This document shows positions 27,028 through 36,265 of a DNA stretch of 64,000 nucleotides, one piece after another; the first letter of the stretch is position 1; every line of letters starts with the position of its first letter. Source of the DNA: Sinomonas atrocyanea (GTDB lineage: Bacteria > Actinomycetota > Actinomycetes > Actinomycetales > Micrococcaceae); contig NZ_JAUSRH010000003.1 of the NCBI RefSeq assembly GCF_030811715.1, positions 248,001-312,000 on the forward strand, written 5' to 3'. The position numbers were made by a program, and so were the translations under genes. Under the pieces are notes generated by a model. The model was not told the origin of the DNA and did not search any database. It saw only the letters and a list, made by a program, of their open reading frames with translations.

Positions 27028-28147
27028 GGCCACCGCACGCGGGCGCGAATGGCTGCCCGAGGCCCGCAGGATCGTCGTCAAGGTCGGCTCCTCGTCCCTC
27101 ACGACGATCCGCGGCGGCATCTCGGAGAAGGCCCTCAAGGCCCTCGTGGACACCCTCGCTGAGCGCGCCAATGCGGGCACCGAGATCGTCCTCGTCTCCT
27201 CGGGCGCCATCGCCGCCGGACTCGCCCCGCTCGGGCTGGCCCGCCGCCCCAAGGACCTCGCCACCCAGCAGGCCGCGGCGAGCGTGGGACAGGGACTGCT
27301 CATGGCCAGGTACACGCAGGCCTTCACGGCGCACGGCGTGACGGTCAGCCAGGTGCTCCTCACCGCCGACGACCTCGTGCGCCGCACCCAGTACAAGAAC
27401 GCGCACCGGGCCCTCGAGAAGCTCCTGCACCTCGGCGTGGTCCCCGTGGTGAATGAGAACGACACCGTGGCCACCCACGAGATCCGCTTCGGCGACAACG
27501 ACCGGCTCGCCGCGCTCGTGGCCCACCTCGTGCACGCCGATGCGCTCGTGCTGCTCTCCGACGTGGACTCCGTCTACACGGGGCCGCCGGCCGAGGGGGG
27601 CGTGCGGATCGAGCACGTGCGCGACACCGCGGACCTCGACGGTGTCCGGATCGGCAGCGCCGGCAAGGCCGGGGTCGGCACCGGCGGCATGGCCACCAAG
27701 GTCGAGGCCGCGAGCATCGCCGCCAGTTCGGGCATCCCGGCCCTCGTGACCTCCACCGCCGCCGCGGCGCGCGCCCTCGCCGGCGAGGACGTGGGCACCT
27801 GGTTCAGCGTGAGCGGCCGGCGCAAGCCGGTGCGCCTGCTCTGGCTCGAGCACCTCGCCGCCGTCCGGGGGACCCTGACGCTCGACGACGGCGCCGTCCG
27901 GGCTGTCGGGCAGCGGCACCGTTCGCTGCTGCCCGCCGGCATCACGGCCGTCTCGGGGGAGTTCGAGGCCGGCGACCCGGTCGAGATCGCGGACCAGTCG
28001 GGCCACGTGCTCGCCCGCGGGCTGGTGAACTTCTCCGCCGACGAGCTCCCGGCCATGCTGGGCCGCTCGACCAGGGACCTCGGGCGCGAGCTCGGGCCGG
28101 AGTACGAGCGCGTCGTCGTCCACGTCGACGACCTCGTCCTCGTGTGA
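27008..28147 (+). CDS. proB: Glutamate 5-kinase
   Basis: Phosphorylates glutamate, the first step of proline synthesis. The 379-residue protein has the amino-acid-kinase domain with V-V-K-V-G-S-S-S-L at about 22-30, [14 protein letters not shown] and G-T-G-G-M-A-T-K. It is followed by a C-terminal PUA domain (about 285-375), the usual long form. ATG 27008 overlaps the end of obg by 20 nt and lies after GAGGGGG; no better start exists in the frame. proA follows 45 nt later from its own promoter. Confidence 0.93.
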   Translation: MTTTTSEATARGREWLPEARRIVVKVGSSSLTTIRGGISEKALKALVDTLAERANAGTEIVLVSSGAIAAGLAPLGLARRPKDLATQQAAASVGQGLLMARYTQAFTAHGVTVSQVLLTADDLVRRTQYKNAHRALEKLLHLGVVPVVNENDTVATHEIRFGDNDRLAALVAHLVHADALVLLSDVDSVYTGPPAEGGVRIEHVRDTADLDGVRIGSAGKAGVGTGGMATKVEAASIAASSGIPALVTSTAAAARALAGEDVGTWFSVSGRRKPVRLLWLEHLAAVRGTLTLDDGAVRAVGQRHRSLLPAGITAVSGEFEAGDPVEIADQSGHVLARGLVNFSADELPAMLGRSTRDLGRELGPEYERVVVHVDDLVLV

Positions 28148-28180
28148 CGCCGGGCCGGGCCCCGCGCGGGCCCGCCTCGG

Positions 28181-28186
28181 TAGACT
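28181..28186 (+). promoter_or_regulatory. -10 element of a probable leaderless proA mRNA
   Basis: TAGACT is followed by 6 nt and then ATG 28193. No ribosome site precedes the ATG, so transcription probably starts at the start codon. Confidence 0.6.
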
Positions 28187-28192
28187 TGTGCC

Positions 28193-29557
28193 ATGACTGA
28201 CACCGCGCGCGCGACTGCGCCTGCCTCCGTCCCCGCCGAGACCACGGCTGCCACCGCACCGGCCACGCGGGCGCCCGGGCAGGCCGTGCTCGTGCCGGCC
28301 GACGTCGAGGTGGCCGTGCACGCGATCGGCGACCGCGCCCGCGCGGCCTCGCGCGTCCTGGCCCGCGCCAACCGGGCCTGGAAGGACCGCGCGCTGCGGG
28401 CGATCGGCGCGGCGCTCAAGGAGAATGAGGCAGCGGTCCTGGCCGCCAACAGCGAGGACCTCGAGGCGGGGCGCGCCAACGGCACGTCCGCGGCGCTGCT
28501 CGACCGGCTCGCCCTGACCCCCGCCCGCATCGACGGCCTCGTCGACGCGCTCGAGACGCTGGCGGGGCTCCCCGACCCCGTGGGCACCGTGGTCCGCGGG
28601 CAGACGCTGCCCAACGGTGTGCGGGTGCGCCAGGTGAACGTGCCGATGGGCGTGGTGGCCGCCATCTACGAGGCGCGGCCCAACGTGACCGTGGACATCG
28701 CCGGGCTGGCCCTCAAGAGCGGCAACGCGGTGATCCTGCGCGGCGGCAGCGCCGCCGGCCACACGAACGCGGCCCTGCTGGGCATCATCCGCGACGCCCT
28801 CGCCTCCGTCGGCCTCCCCGATGACGCCGTGCAGAGCGTGGACGCCTACGGGCGCGAGGGCGGCAACGCCCTCATGAAGGCCCGCGGCCGGGTGGACGTG
28901 CTGATCCCGCGCGGCGGCCGCGACCTGATCCAGAACGTGGTGCTCAACTCGACCGTGCCCGTCATCGAGACCGGTGAGGGCAACGTCCACGTGTTCGTCG
29001 ACGCCAGCGCGGACGAGCACATGGCGGTGGAGATCCTGGTCAACGCCAAGACCCAGCGCCCGAGCGTGTGCAACACGGTCGAGACCGTCCTCGTCCACCA
29101 GGACTCCACGGTCCTTCCGGCGGTGGCGAGGGCACTGGCCGAGCGGGGCGTGCGCCTGCACGTCGACGGCCGCACGCTCGCCGCCCTGCCCGGGGACGTG
29201 GCCGCGGACGAGGCCACCGACCGCGACTGGGCCACCGAGTACATGGATCTCGAGCTGGCCGTCGCCACCGTGGACGGACTCGACGAGGCGATCGCGCACA
29301 TCCGCCGCTGGAGCACCGGCCACACCGAGGCGATCATCACCAACGACCTCGCCAACGCCGAGCGCTTCATCGCCGAGGTCGACTCGGCCGCGGTCATGGT
29401 CAACGCCTCGACCCGGTTCACCGACGGCGGCGAGCTCGGCCTCGGCGCCGAGGTGGGGATCTCGACCCAGAAGCTGCACGCCCGCGGTCCGATGGGCCTG
29501 GCGGAACTGACCACCACGAAGTGGATCGTGCAGGGCGAGGGGCAGGTCCGGGCCTGA
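28193..29557 (+). CDS. proA: Gamma-glutamyl phosphate reductase
   Basis: NADPH-dependent reduction of glutamyl phosphate, the second step of proline synthesis. The 454-residue aldehyde-dehydrogenase-fold protein has the catalytic Cys293 in R-P-S-V-C-N-T-V-E-T, preceded by a V-P-V-I-E-T-G-E-G-N motif, and ends T-T-x-K-W-I-V. An extra Ala/Thr-rich N-terminus of about 30 residues precedes the conserved part, so an internal start cannot be excluded, but the ATG position matches the leaderless promoter exactly. Confidence 0.93.
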   Translation: MTDTARATAPASVPAETTAATAPATRAPGQAVLVPADVEVAVHAIGDRARAASRVLARANRAWKDRALRAIGAALKENEAAVLAANSEDLEAGRANGTSAALLDRLALTPARIDGLVDALETLAGLPDPVGTVVRGQTLPNGVRVRQVNVPMGVVAAIYEARPNVTVDIAGLALKSGNAVILRGGSAAGHTNAALLGIIRDALASVGLPDDAVQSVDAYGREGGNALMKARGRVDVLIPRGGRDLIQNVVLNSTVPVIETGEGNVHVFVDASADEHMAVEILVNAKTQRPSVCNTVETVLVHQDSTVLPAVARALAERGVRLHVDGRTLAALPGDVAADEATDRDWATEYMDLELAVATVDGLDEAIAHIRRWSTGHTEAIITNDLANAERFIAEVDSAAVMVNASTRFTDGGELGLGAEVGISTQKLHARGPMGLAELTTTKWIVQGEGQVRA

Positions 29558-29567
29558 TCGGCCGGGG

Positions 29568-29573
29568 TAGGAT
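29568..29573 (+). promoter_or_regulatory. -10 element for the small membrane protein gene
   Basis: TAGGAT lies 51 nt before the ATG at 29625, 10 nt after the proA stop. Confidence 0.4.
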
Positions 29574-29624
29574 GAAGGCCAGTCCAGATCCTGCATCTGA
29601 GAGTTACGACCTGAAGGGGAGACC

Positions 29625-29867
29625 ATGCTGGCAACGCTGATCAGCACCGCAGTCAACGTGAGCGCGGAGGCCGCCGGCCACGAGGAGCCTGCTCCGCTCA
29701 TCGCTCCGCCGTTCGTCATCGGCATCACGATGTTCGTGATCTTCGCCGTGCTGATGTTCGTCACGGTCTCCTACACGAACCTCGGCCGCCGCCACGAGCC
29801 TGTCGACGAGCACGCGGACCCGCACCGCCAGCACCCGAACAAGCACGACCGCGGCCAGGGCCACTGA
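29625..29867 (+). CDS. Small single-span membrane protein of unknown function
   Basis: An 80-residue protein with an N-terminal region, one hydrophobic helix (about residues 28-49) and a His/Asp/Arg-rich cytosolic tail. GAAGGGGAG precedes the ATG. Such small proteins recur between proA and nadD in Arthrobacter relatives (from memory), but no function is known to me. Confidence 0.7.
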   Translation: MLATLISTAVNVSAEAAGHEEPAPLIAPPFVIGITMFVIFAVLMFVTVSYTNLGRRHEPVDEHADPHRQHPNKHDRGQGH

Positions 29868-29878
29868 TCCCTTTCGCC

Positions 29879-30568
29879 TTGGCCCCAGCAGAGCAGTCCG
29901 GGAGCGCGCGTCGCCACCGCCTCGGAGTCATGGGCGGGACGTTCGACCCGATCCACCACGGCCACCTCGTCGCGGCCAGCGAGGTCGCGTCGAAGTTCGA
30001 CCTCGACGAGGTCGTGTTCGTGCCGACGGGGGAGCCGTGGCAGAAGTCCAAGAGCGCGGTCAGCGCCGCCGAGCACCGGTACCTCATGACCGTGATTGCG
30101 ACGGCGTCCAACCCGCGCTTCACGGTCAGCCGCGTGGACATCGACCGTCCGGGCCCGACGTACACGAAGGACACGCTGCGCGACCTGCGGCGGCTGCGGC
30201 CCGAGGCCGACCTGTACTTCATCACGGGCGCCGACGCCATGGCGCAGATCGTGGGGTGGAAGGACGTCGACGAGCTGTGGGAGCTCGCCCACTTCGTGGG
30301 CGTGACCCGGCCCGGGCACGAGCTCCACGACCTCGGCCGCACCGATGTCAGCCTCCTCGAGGTCCCCGCCATGGCGATCTCCTCGACGGACTGCCGGGCC
30401 CGCGTGGCCGTGGCAGAACCGGTCTGGTATCTGGTGCCGGACGGCGTGGTGCAGTACATCGCCAAGTACGGCCTCTACCGTGGGAAGGGCCGGCCGTCCG
30501 ACGACGGCGACGGCCACGCGCAGGATGAGAACGGAGAGGCAGGGAGCACAGCGGCCGCTGTGCGATGA
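29879..30568 (+). CDS. nadD: Nicotinate-nucleotide adenylyltransferase
   Basis: Forms deamido-NAD from nicotinate mononucleotide and ATP. It has [11 protein letters not shown] near the N-terminus and the C-terminal nucleotide-binding I-S-S-T-D-C-R pattern (family: I-S-S-T-x-I-R). The start is uncertain: TTG 29879 gives 229 residues but has no clear ribosome site; ATG 29930 would start at M-G-G-T-F-D-P with CGGAG very close. The last 25 residues are acidic and beyond the conserved fold. It forms a block with the next genes and rsfS, as in many actinobacteria. Confidence 0.9.
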   Translation: MAPAEQSGSARRHRLGVMGGTFDPIHHGHLVAASEVASKFDLDEVVFVPTGEPWQKSKSAVSAAEHRYLMTVIATASNPRFTVSRVDIDRPGPTYTKDTLRDLRRLRPEADLYFITGADAMAQIVGWKDVDELWELAHFVGVTRPGHELHDLGRTDVSLLEVPAMAISSTDCRARVAVAEPVWYLVPDGVVQYIAKYGLYRGKGRPSDDGDGHAQDENGEAGSTAAAVR

Positions 30569-30574
30569 GCAGGC

Positions 30575-31873
30575 ATGAGCAACGAGGATAGGCCGATCAC
30601 GAGCCGGCGCGAGCGTCGCCTGGCCCAGCAGGCTGCACTCGCCTCGGCCCCGCAGGAGCAGCTGACGCCGGAACAGGCCGACGCGGAGGCCCGTGGGCGG
30701 GCCGAGGCGGCGGCCGCAGCCGCCCGCGCACGGTCCGAGGCGCTGGCAGCCGCCCACGGCGCGGCCGCCGCGGCGGCGCGCGGCGGGGACACGCCGTCGT
30801 CCGTCGACCGGCCGCCCGCGCCAGCCCGTGCCCCCCGCTCCCGCCCGGCCGGAGCCGAGGTGGCACCCGCCGAACGCAGTTCCCAGGCGCGCGCCCGCGA
30901 CCGGGCCGCCCAGCGCGTCCTGCGCGAGCTCGCCGAGAAGGAACAGGCCGCCCAGAGCGCCCAGCAGTCCTTCCCGACCCGGCGCTCCATCCGCGAACGC
31001 GAAACCGGCAAGATCCCGCCGATCACGGGCCTCCCGGAGGCCCCCGCCCAGCCATCACAGGACGAGGCCGCAGGCGGCGGGACGCCCCCGGCCCCGGCGC
31101 CGCCGGTCGCTGCCGGGCCGCAGAGCCCGGCGGCGGGCGGCAGGGCACCCGTTCCGGGCGTCGACCCGGCCCCGCCCACGGCGATGCAGGGGATCGTGCC
31201 CCAGGGGCTGACTGTCACCCCGGCGCTGGGCCCGGAGACCGGATCGTTCCGCAGGCTCAGCCACGAGCAGATCGCCGCCGCCCGCGAATTGCTCAAGGAG
31301 CAGGCCAAGAACCAGGCCGCCATGCTCGATTCCCAGCGCGGCGGTCCCGGCACCGAGGTCGATCCGGCGCTCCTGGCCGAGCAGGTGGCCATGGCCGAGC
31401 GCGCCGCGGTGCTGAACCGGCGCGCGCAGGCCAAGCAGCGCCTCGCGGAGGAGTCCCGGAAGGAGGCCGCGGCCCCGCCGCGGAAGGCGCCCGCCCCCGC
31501 GGCGACCGACAACCTCGCCATGGTGACCCCGCTCGAATTCGTGCGCGTGCCCGGCGTCCCGCACCCCGTCATGAAGCCTCCCACCACCACGCACGTCCCC
31601 GTGGTGACCGGCAAGAACGCGCGCCAGCCCAGGCCCGCGGCCGGGCCGGCCGGCTCGCGGCCCGTAGACCTTCGCCGGGCCCAGCCCCGCGGAGAGATGC
31701 CGGAGGGCGCCCCCGTCTCGGCACGCAGCGCCCACGGGCTCGACCCCCTCGACTCCGCGCACGCCGGCGTCGGCCGTGCCCAGCGGGAGCGCCTCGTACT
31801 CCTCGCCATCGGCGCCGTGGGCATCCTCGCCCTCATCGTCGCCATCATCATGATCGTGCTGGGCGGCAAGTAG
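30575..31873 (+). CDS. Proline/alanine-rich tail-anchored membrane protein, function unknown
   Basis: A 432-residue low-complexity protein. The N-terminal S-R-R-E-R-R-L-A-Q-Q and two Ala/Arg/Glu-rich helical (coiled-coil-like) stretches at about 30-75 and 220-300 are separated by Pro/Ala-rich linkers. A single hydrophobic helix at the very C-terminus (about 408-429, ending G-G-K) would anchor it with the bulk in the cytosol. No catalytic motif is visible. Its place between nadD and rsfS matches the syntenic hypothetical protein of other Micrococcaceae. It begins 6 nt after nadD. Confidence 0.75.
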   Translation: MSNEDRPITSRRERRLAQQAALASAPQEQLTPEQADAEARGRAEAAAAAARARSEALAAAHGAAAAAARGGDTPSSVDRPPAPARAPRSRPAGAEVAPAERSSQARARDRAAQRVLRELAEKEQAAQSAQQSFPTRRSIRERETGKIPPITGLPEAPAQPSQDEAAGGGTPPAPAPPVAAGPQSPAAGGRAPVPGVDPAPPTAMQGIVPQGLTVTPALGPETGSFRRLSHEQIAAARELLKEQAKNQAAMLDSQRGGPGTEVDPALLAEQVAMAERAAVLNRRAQAKQRLAEESRKEAAAPPRKAPAPAATDNLAMVTPLEFVRVPGVPHPVMKPPTTTHVPVVTGKNARQPRPAAGPAGSRPVDLRRAQPRGEMPEGAPVSARSAHGLDPLDSAHAGVGRAQRERLVLLAIGAVGILALIVAIIMIVLGGK

Positions 31874-31908
31874 CGCCCCCCAGCAGCAGCAAGCCTCCAA
31901 GGAGAAGA

Positions 31909-32301
31909 GTGAGCGCAACAGAGACGGCCATCGAGCTGGCCCGCACGGCCGCCAAGGCCGCAGCGGACAAGCTGGCCGAGAACATCGTGGCGGTGGACGT
32001 GAGCGAACGCCTCGCGATCACCGACATCTTCGTCATCGCCTCGGCAGACACCGAGCGGCAGGTCAACGCCGTCGTCGACAACATCGAGGACGAGCTGATC
32101 GTCCAGCTCGACCGGCGCCCGGTCCGGCGCGAGGGCCGCTCCGAGGGCCGCTGGGTCCTGCTCGACTTCGGCGACGTCGTGGTCCACGTCATGCACAGCG
32201 AAGACCGCTCCTTCTACGCGCTCGAGCGCCTCTGGAAGGACTGCCCCGTGGTGGACCTCGGCCTCGACGACGCGGGGGCCTCCGCCTCCGCCGCGGGCTG
32301 A
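31909..32301 (+). CDS. rsfS: Ribosomal silencing factor RsfS
   Basis: Binds L14 and blocks subunit joining when nutrients are scarce. The 130-residue protein has the family core: D-I-F-V-I-A-S-A-D-T-x-R-Q-V, W-V-L-L-D-F-G-D-V-V-V-H-V and Y-x-L-E-R-L-W. The GTG start follows AAGGAGAAG. The following phosphatase gene starts 5 nt beyond the stop, so the two are co-transcribed. Confidence 0.94.
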   Translation: MSATETAIELARTAAKAAADKLAENIVAVDVSERLAITDIFVIASADTERQVNAVVDNIEDELIVQLDRRPVRREGRSEGRWVLLDFGDVVVHVMHSEDRSFYALERLWKDCPVVDLGLDDAGASASAAG

Positions 32302-32306
32302 GGGCG

Positions 32307-32984
32307 GTGCACGGCGACGCCGCGCGCGGGGCGCTCCGGCGCATCGTGTTCTGGCGCCACGGGCGCACCGACTGGAACGCCGCGGGCCGGTTCCAGGGTC
32401 AGACTGACATCCCCCTGAACGAGGAGGGCATCCGCCAGGCAGAGCAGGCCGCGCGCCGGCTCGCCTCGCTCTCCCCGTCCGCGATCGTCGCCTCGGACCT
32501 CGGCCGGACCCGCGCCACCGCGGAGGCCCTGGCCGCGGTGACCGGACTCCCCGTGGCTGTGGACAGCGGGCTGCGTGAGACGAACGCCGGCGCCTGGCAG
32601 GGGCACACCTTCGACGCGATCCGGGGCATGGACCCCGAGGCGCTCCGCCGCTGGGAGGACGGCGACGTCCACACGGCCGCGGGAGGCGCCGAGACGCGCC
32701 TCGACGTGGCCGCGCGCGTCCACCGCGCCGTGGACCGCGCGCTCGTCGGGGTGCCCGCGGACGGGACCCTCGTCGTGGTGAGCCACGGCGGCGCGATCCG
32801 CGTCGGCCTGGCCCACCTGCTGGGCCTGCCGCACGACCTCTGGGGCGCGCTGGCGGGGCTCTCGAACTGCTCGTGGTCCATCCTCGAGGAGCGCCGGGCG
32901 CACCGCGACGGGACGTTGCGCTGGCGCCTCGGCGAGCACAACGCGGGCACGCTGCCGGTGCCGGTCACCGTCGAAGAGGGCTGA
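32307..32984 (+). CDS. Histidine phosphatase family protein (GpgP-like)
   Basis: A 225-residue phosphoglycerate-mutase-fold phosphatase. The phosphohistidine motif is F-W-R-H-G-R-T-D-W-N (about 15-24), with the second catalytic region V-V-S-H-G-G-A-I-R (about 155-163). In mycobacteria the gene next to rsfS and nadD is glucosyl-3-phosphoglycerate phosphatase (GpgP), and the same position here suggests an orthologue, although substrate specificity cannot be read from the sequence. GTG 32307 follows rsfS by 5 nt without a good ribosome site, consistent with coupling. Confidence 0.8.
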   Translation: MHGDAARGALRRIVFWRHGRTDWNAAGRFQGQTDIPLNEEGIRQAEQAARRLASLSPSAIVASDLGRTRATAEALAAVTGLPVAVDSGLRETNAGAWQGHTFDAIRGMDPEALRRWEDGDVHTAAGGAETRLDVAARVHRAVDRALVGVPADGTLVVVSHGGAIRVGLAHLLGLPHDLWGALAGLSNCSWSILEERRAHRDGTLRWRLGEHNAGTLPVPVTVEEG

Positions 32985-33014
32985 GGGCCGGCGCCGCGCA
33001 GGGCCGGCGCTGAT

Positions 33015-33044
33015 TTGTGCGGAGGGGCCGCGAGGCTCTAAGAT
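33015..33044 (+). promoter_or_regulatory. Promoter of the tRNA-Ala pair
   Basis: TTGTGC (33015-33020) and TAAGAT (33039-33044) are 18 nt apart. An overlapping GATAAT (33042-33047) is an alternative -10. Confidence 0.5.
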
Positions 33045-33112
33045 AATCGAGTTGCTCCGGACGGGGTGAAGGGCTCTGAAGGCCCGTCACGACACGTCTG
33101 GAACCGACTCTC

Positions 33113-33185
33113 GGGGCTGTGGCGCAGCTGGTAGCGCACCTGCATGGCATGCAGGGGGTCAGGGGTTCGAGTCCCCTCAGCTCCA
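33113..33185 (+). tRNA. tRNA-Ala (anticodon GGC), copy 1
   Basis: Acceptor GGGGCTG (33113-33119) pairs with CAGCTCC (33178-33184). The anticodon stem CCTGC/GCAGG has loop ATGGCAT (GGC). The T arm has GGGGTTCGAGTCCCC, and the discriminator A is 33185. CCA is not encoded. The next tRNA starts after a single base. Confidence 0.95.
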
Positions 33186-33186
33186 C

Positions 33187-33259
33187 GGGGGTATGGCGCA
33201 GTTGGTAGCGCGTCTGCATGGCATGCAGAAGGTCAGGGGTTCGAATCCCCTTACCTCCA
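33187..33259 (+). tRNA. tRNA-Ala (anticodon GGC), copy 2
   Basis: Acceptor GGGGGTA (33187-33193) pairs with TACCTCC (33252-33258), including one G-T pair. The anticodon stem TCTGC/GCAGA has loop ATGGCAT (GGC); the T loop is TTCGAAT and the discriminator A is 33259. It differs from copy 1 in the acceptor, D, anticodon and T arms, so it is not a recent duplicate. The acceptor stem lacks the canonical G3-T70 pair in the usual place but has a G3-T pair at 33189/33256. Confidence 0.93.
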
Positions 33260-33293
33260 CGGAGTTGCTCGTATCTAAAGTGCATCCGAGCTG

Positions 33294-33318
33294 TGAGGCC
33301 GCCCGATGGGCGGCCTCA
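33294..33318. terminator. Terminator between tRNA-Ala pair and acs
   Basis: A perfect 11-bp stem TGAGGCCGCCC with GGGCGGCCTCA and a GAT loop is followed by GGCGTTT. It lies between convergent transcripts and probably serves both. Confidence 0.75.
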
Positions 33319-33351
33319 GGCGTTTCCGGAGGAGGGCAACCGCCCCGCGGC

Positions 33352-35334
33352 CTAGCTCTGCCCCTCAGCTCTGCCAGCGAGGTTGGCCTTGATGGTCTCC
33401 ATGACGGTCGTGTCCGCAAGGGTCGTGACATCGCCGATCGGGCGCTGCTCTGCGACGTCGCGCAGGAGCCGGCGCATGATCTTTCCTGACCGCGTCTTGG
33501 GCAGCTCGGGGACGATCATGATCTGCCTCGGCCTCGCGATCCCACCGATCTCGTGTTCGACGTGCTCGCGCAGTTCCTGCACGACGTCCGGGCCGCCGTC
33601 GCCCGCGTCTGTGCGGAGAATGACAAACGCCACAATCCCCTGGCCGCCCACCTCATCCGAGGCCCCTACGACCGCGGCCTCGGCTACCTTGGGATGCGCC
33701 ACGAGGGCCGACTCGATCTCTGTTGTCGAGAGGCGGTGCCCGGAGACATTCATGACGTCGTCCACGCGCCCGAGCAACCAGATGTCGCCGTCCTCGTCGC
33801 GCTTGGCCCCGTCGCCGGCGAAGTACAGCCCAGGGAACCGCGACCAGTAGGTCTCGACGTACCGCTTGTCATCTCCCCAGATTGTCCGCAGCATGGCTGG
33901 CCACGGCTCGGTCAGGACAAGATAGCCTCCGGACCCCTTCGGGACGGTGCGGCCCTCGTCATCCACGACATCGGCAGAGACCCCGGGCAGTGCGCGCATG
34001 GCGGCGCCCGGCTTCGCCGGCGTGACACCCGGCAGGGGGCTGATCATCTGCATGCCGGTTTCGGTCTGCCACCAGGTGTCGACCACCGGCACTCGACTGT
34101 GGCCGATGTTCTCGCGATACCAGACGTATGCCTCGGGGTTGATCGGCTCCCCGACGGTACCGAGCACCCTGAGTGAGCCCAAGTCGAAGCGTCCGGGGAT
34201 GTCCTCGCCCCACTTCATGAAGGTGCGGATGGCCGTGGGCGCGCAGTAGAGGATCGAGACCTTGTATTTGTCGATGATCTCCCACCACCGGCCCCGGTGC
34301 GGGGCGTCGGGGGTCCCCTCGTAGAGCACGGACGTCGCAGCGTTGCTGAGCGGCCCATAGACGATGTAGCTGTGCCCCGTCACCCAGCCGATGTCCGCGG
34401 CCGTCCAGAAGACGTCGGTGTCGGCCTTGAGATCGAAGACGCCCCAGTGGGTATAGGAACAGCCGACCAGGTAGCCGCCAGAGGTGTGGAGGATGCCCTT
34501 GGGCTTCCCGGTCGTGCCAGAGGTGTACATGACATAGAGCGGATGCTCGGCGTCAAAGGCCTCCGGATCGTGGTGGACGTCGGCCTGTTCGACCGTCTCA
34601 TGCCACCAGTGGTCGCGCCCCTCCGTCCACCCGACGTCCTGGCCCGTGCGCCGCACTACGAGCACACTGTGGACGTCCGGGCAGTCCACGAGCGCCTCAT
34701 CGACCGCAGGCTTGAGCGCCGAGGCCTTGCCCCTGCGGTACCCGCCGTCGGCCGTGATGACGACGTGCGCGTCACAGTCCAAGATCCGGGCCTGCAGCGC
34801 TTCCGAAGAGAATCCGCCGAAGACGACCGTGTGCGGAGCCCCGAGCCTTGCACACGCGAGCATGGCCACGACGGTTTCCGGGATCATCGGCATGTAGATG
34901 GCCACCCGGTCACCGGCCCTGACCCCGAGGCCCGCCAAGGTGTTGGCCGCTTGGCACACCGCTTCGGTGAGCTCTGCGTAGGTGATGGTGCGACTGTCGC
35001 CCGGCTCGCCCTCGAAGTAGAAGGCCACACGCTCCCCGAGGCCCGCCTCCAGATGCCGGTCGAGGCAGTTGTACGCAACGTTCAGACGTCCTCCGACGAA
35101 CCATTTGGCAAACGGGGGATTCGACCAGTCGAGAACTGTCTCCCATTTCTTAGACCACGTAAGCCGCTCGGCCTGTTTGGCCCAGAACGCGAGCGGATCG
35201 CGCTCGGCCTCGGCATAGGCGTCCTTGTGCAGGTTGGCGGCTGAGGCGAACTCTGGCGACGGAGGGAAGACGCGCTTCTCGGTTGTCAGGTTCTCCAAGG
35301 GAGAGGGACGCGGCCCATCGGGGGCGGTGGCCAT
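33352..35334 (-). CDS. acs: Acetyl-coenzyme A synthetase
   Basis: Activates acetate to acetyl-CoA through acetyl-AMP. The 660-residue ANL-superfamily enzyme shows Y-T-S-G-T-T-G-K-P-K-G (P-loop), a V-D-T-W-W-Q-T-E-T-G motif with the acetate-pocket Trp, and the C-terminal R-S-G-K-I-M-R-R, whose Lys is the acetylation-controlled catalytic residue in this family. ATG 35334 follows AGGCAGCAGG. Only 8 nt separate it from the upstream permease gene, so uptake and activation of acetate form one operon. Codon choice looks slightly less GC-biased than in flanking genes. Confidence 0.95.
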   Translation of the reverse strand: MATAPDGPRPSPLENLTTEKRVFPPSPEFASAANLHKDAYAEAERDPLAFWAKQAERLTWSKKWETVLDWSNPPFAKWFVGGRLNVAYNCLDRHLEAGLGERVAFYFEGEPGDSRTITYAELTEAVCQAANTLAGLGVRAGDRVAIYMPMIPETVVAMLACARLGAPHTVVFGGFSSEALQARILDCDAHVVITADGGYRRGKASALKPAVDEALVDCPDVHSVLVVRRTGQDVGWTEGRDHWWHETVEQADVHHDPEAFDAEHPLYVMYTSGTTGKPKGILHTSGGYLVGCSYTHWGVFDLKADTDVFWTAADIGWVTGHSYIVYGPLSNAATSVLYEGTPDAPHRGRWWEIIDKYKVSILYCAPTAIRTFMKWGEDIPGRFDLGSLRVLGTVGEPINPEAYVWYRENIGHSRVPVVDTWWQTETGMQMISPLPGVTPAKPGAAMRALPGVSADVVDDEGRTVPKGSGGYLVLTEPWPAMLRTIWGDDKRYVETYWSRFPGLYFAGDGAKRDEDGDIWLLGRVDDVMNVSGHRLSTTEIESALVAHPKVAEAAVVGASDEVGGQGIVAFVILRTDAGDGGPDVVQELREHVEHEIGGIARPRQIMIVPELPKTRSGKIMRRLLRDVAEQRPIGDVTTLADTTVMETIKANLAGRAEGQS

Positions 35335-35342
35335 CCTGCTGC

Positions 35343-35948
35343 CTACCTTGCTGCCCAGACGGGAAGCAGTGATCGCTTCCAGGTCGCGTTGACGACGGTC
35401 GCGAACGAACCGTACCAAGCGAGGATCGCGGTAATGATGCCGAGCCAGCCCCCGATGCGGTCGAAGATGGTGGAACCCGAGAAGGCGCCGATGGTGAGGG
35501 CAAGGAACGTCAGGGTCAGCATGACGAAGACTGCGAAGACCACGCCATTGGTCCTGATCGCGGCGACTGTCATATAGGCGGTGAAAATCGTCCAGCCGAG
35601 GAGGTAGGCGCCGACGCCAGCAGACCCGGCCTTGCTGGCGACATCCGGGTTTGTCTCGAGCCACCAGAAGGACGCCCAGAAGAATCCAAAGGAGCAGAAC
35701 GCGGTCGCGCCGAACGTGTTCCCCTTGGCGAATTCCCAGAGCCCGGCCGCGACCTGCGCGAGTCCGCCGTAGAAGAGGGCCAGACCGAGCACAGCCGAGC
35801 CCGCCGTCGGGACGAGGTTCGCGTTGGCAAGGCTGAGGACGAAGGTTGTCATGGCAAAGGCACCTAGGCCAAGCGCAGCCGGATCGGCGAATGCCGGTCC
35901 TACAGTGACTGGGGTCGTTGCCGCGCTGTGAGCTGATGTTGCGGTCAT
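35343..35948 (-). CDS. satP: Acetate/succinate permease, SatP (GPR1/FUN34/YaaH) family
   Basis: A 201-residue membrane protein with six hydrophobic helices and the family start A-D-P-A-A-L-G-L-G-A-F (the N-P-A/x-L-G motif in degenerate form). It is predicted to import acetate and related acids. ATG 35948 is chosen for the GGAG and AAGAG upstream; a further in-frame start lies 39 nt upstream. It is the first gene of the satP-acs unit. The spacer 35949-36265 (317 nt) should hold the promoter, but I see no confident -35/-10 pair or recognised operator there. Confidence 0.88.
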   Translation of the reverse strand: MTATSAHSAATTPVTVGPAFADPAALGLGAFAMTTFVLSLANANLVPTAGSAVLGLALFYGGLAQVAAGLWEFAKGNTFGATAFCSFGFFWASFWWLETNPDVASKAGSAGVGAYLLGWTIFTAYMTVAAIRTNGVVFAVFVMLTLTFLALTIGAFSGSTIFDRIGGWLGIITAILAWYGSFATVVNATWKRSLLPVWAAR

Positions 35949-36265
35949 CTCTTGCACTCCGATCAAGTGTTGCTGCTGCGCTGCCACAGCTGCCGGGGCG
36001 CGAGCGGCCGAAGCGCCGTGAGCGCGGACCCTTGGCAGGGGTACCAGCGGTCCCTACACGCGCAGGGTACGACCGGATCACCTGTGGCGATAGGGCCCCG
36101 AGACTCATCTGGAAGCCCTCGCGCGGCGGCATGGTTCCCCCGGGCGTGATCCGATGGCTATGCCGCCCACGAGGCGGTCCTCGTCGCTGTGTCTCCACGA
36201 AGCCTTCACCCGGCGTTCATCCTCCCCTCGGCTGCCGGTACCGGTCCGGCGGCGACGATGGAGCC

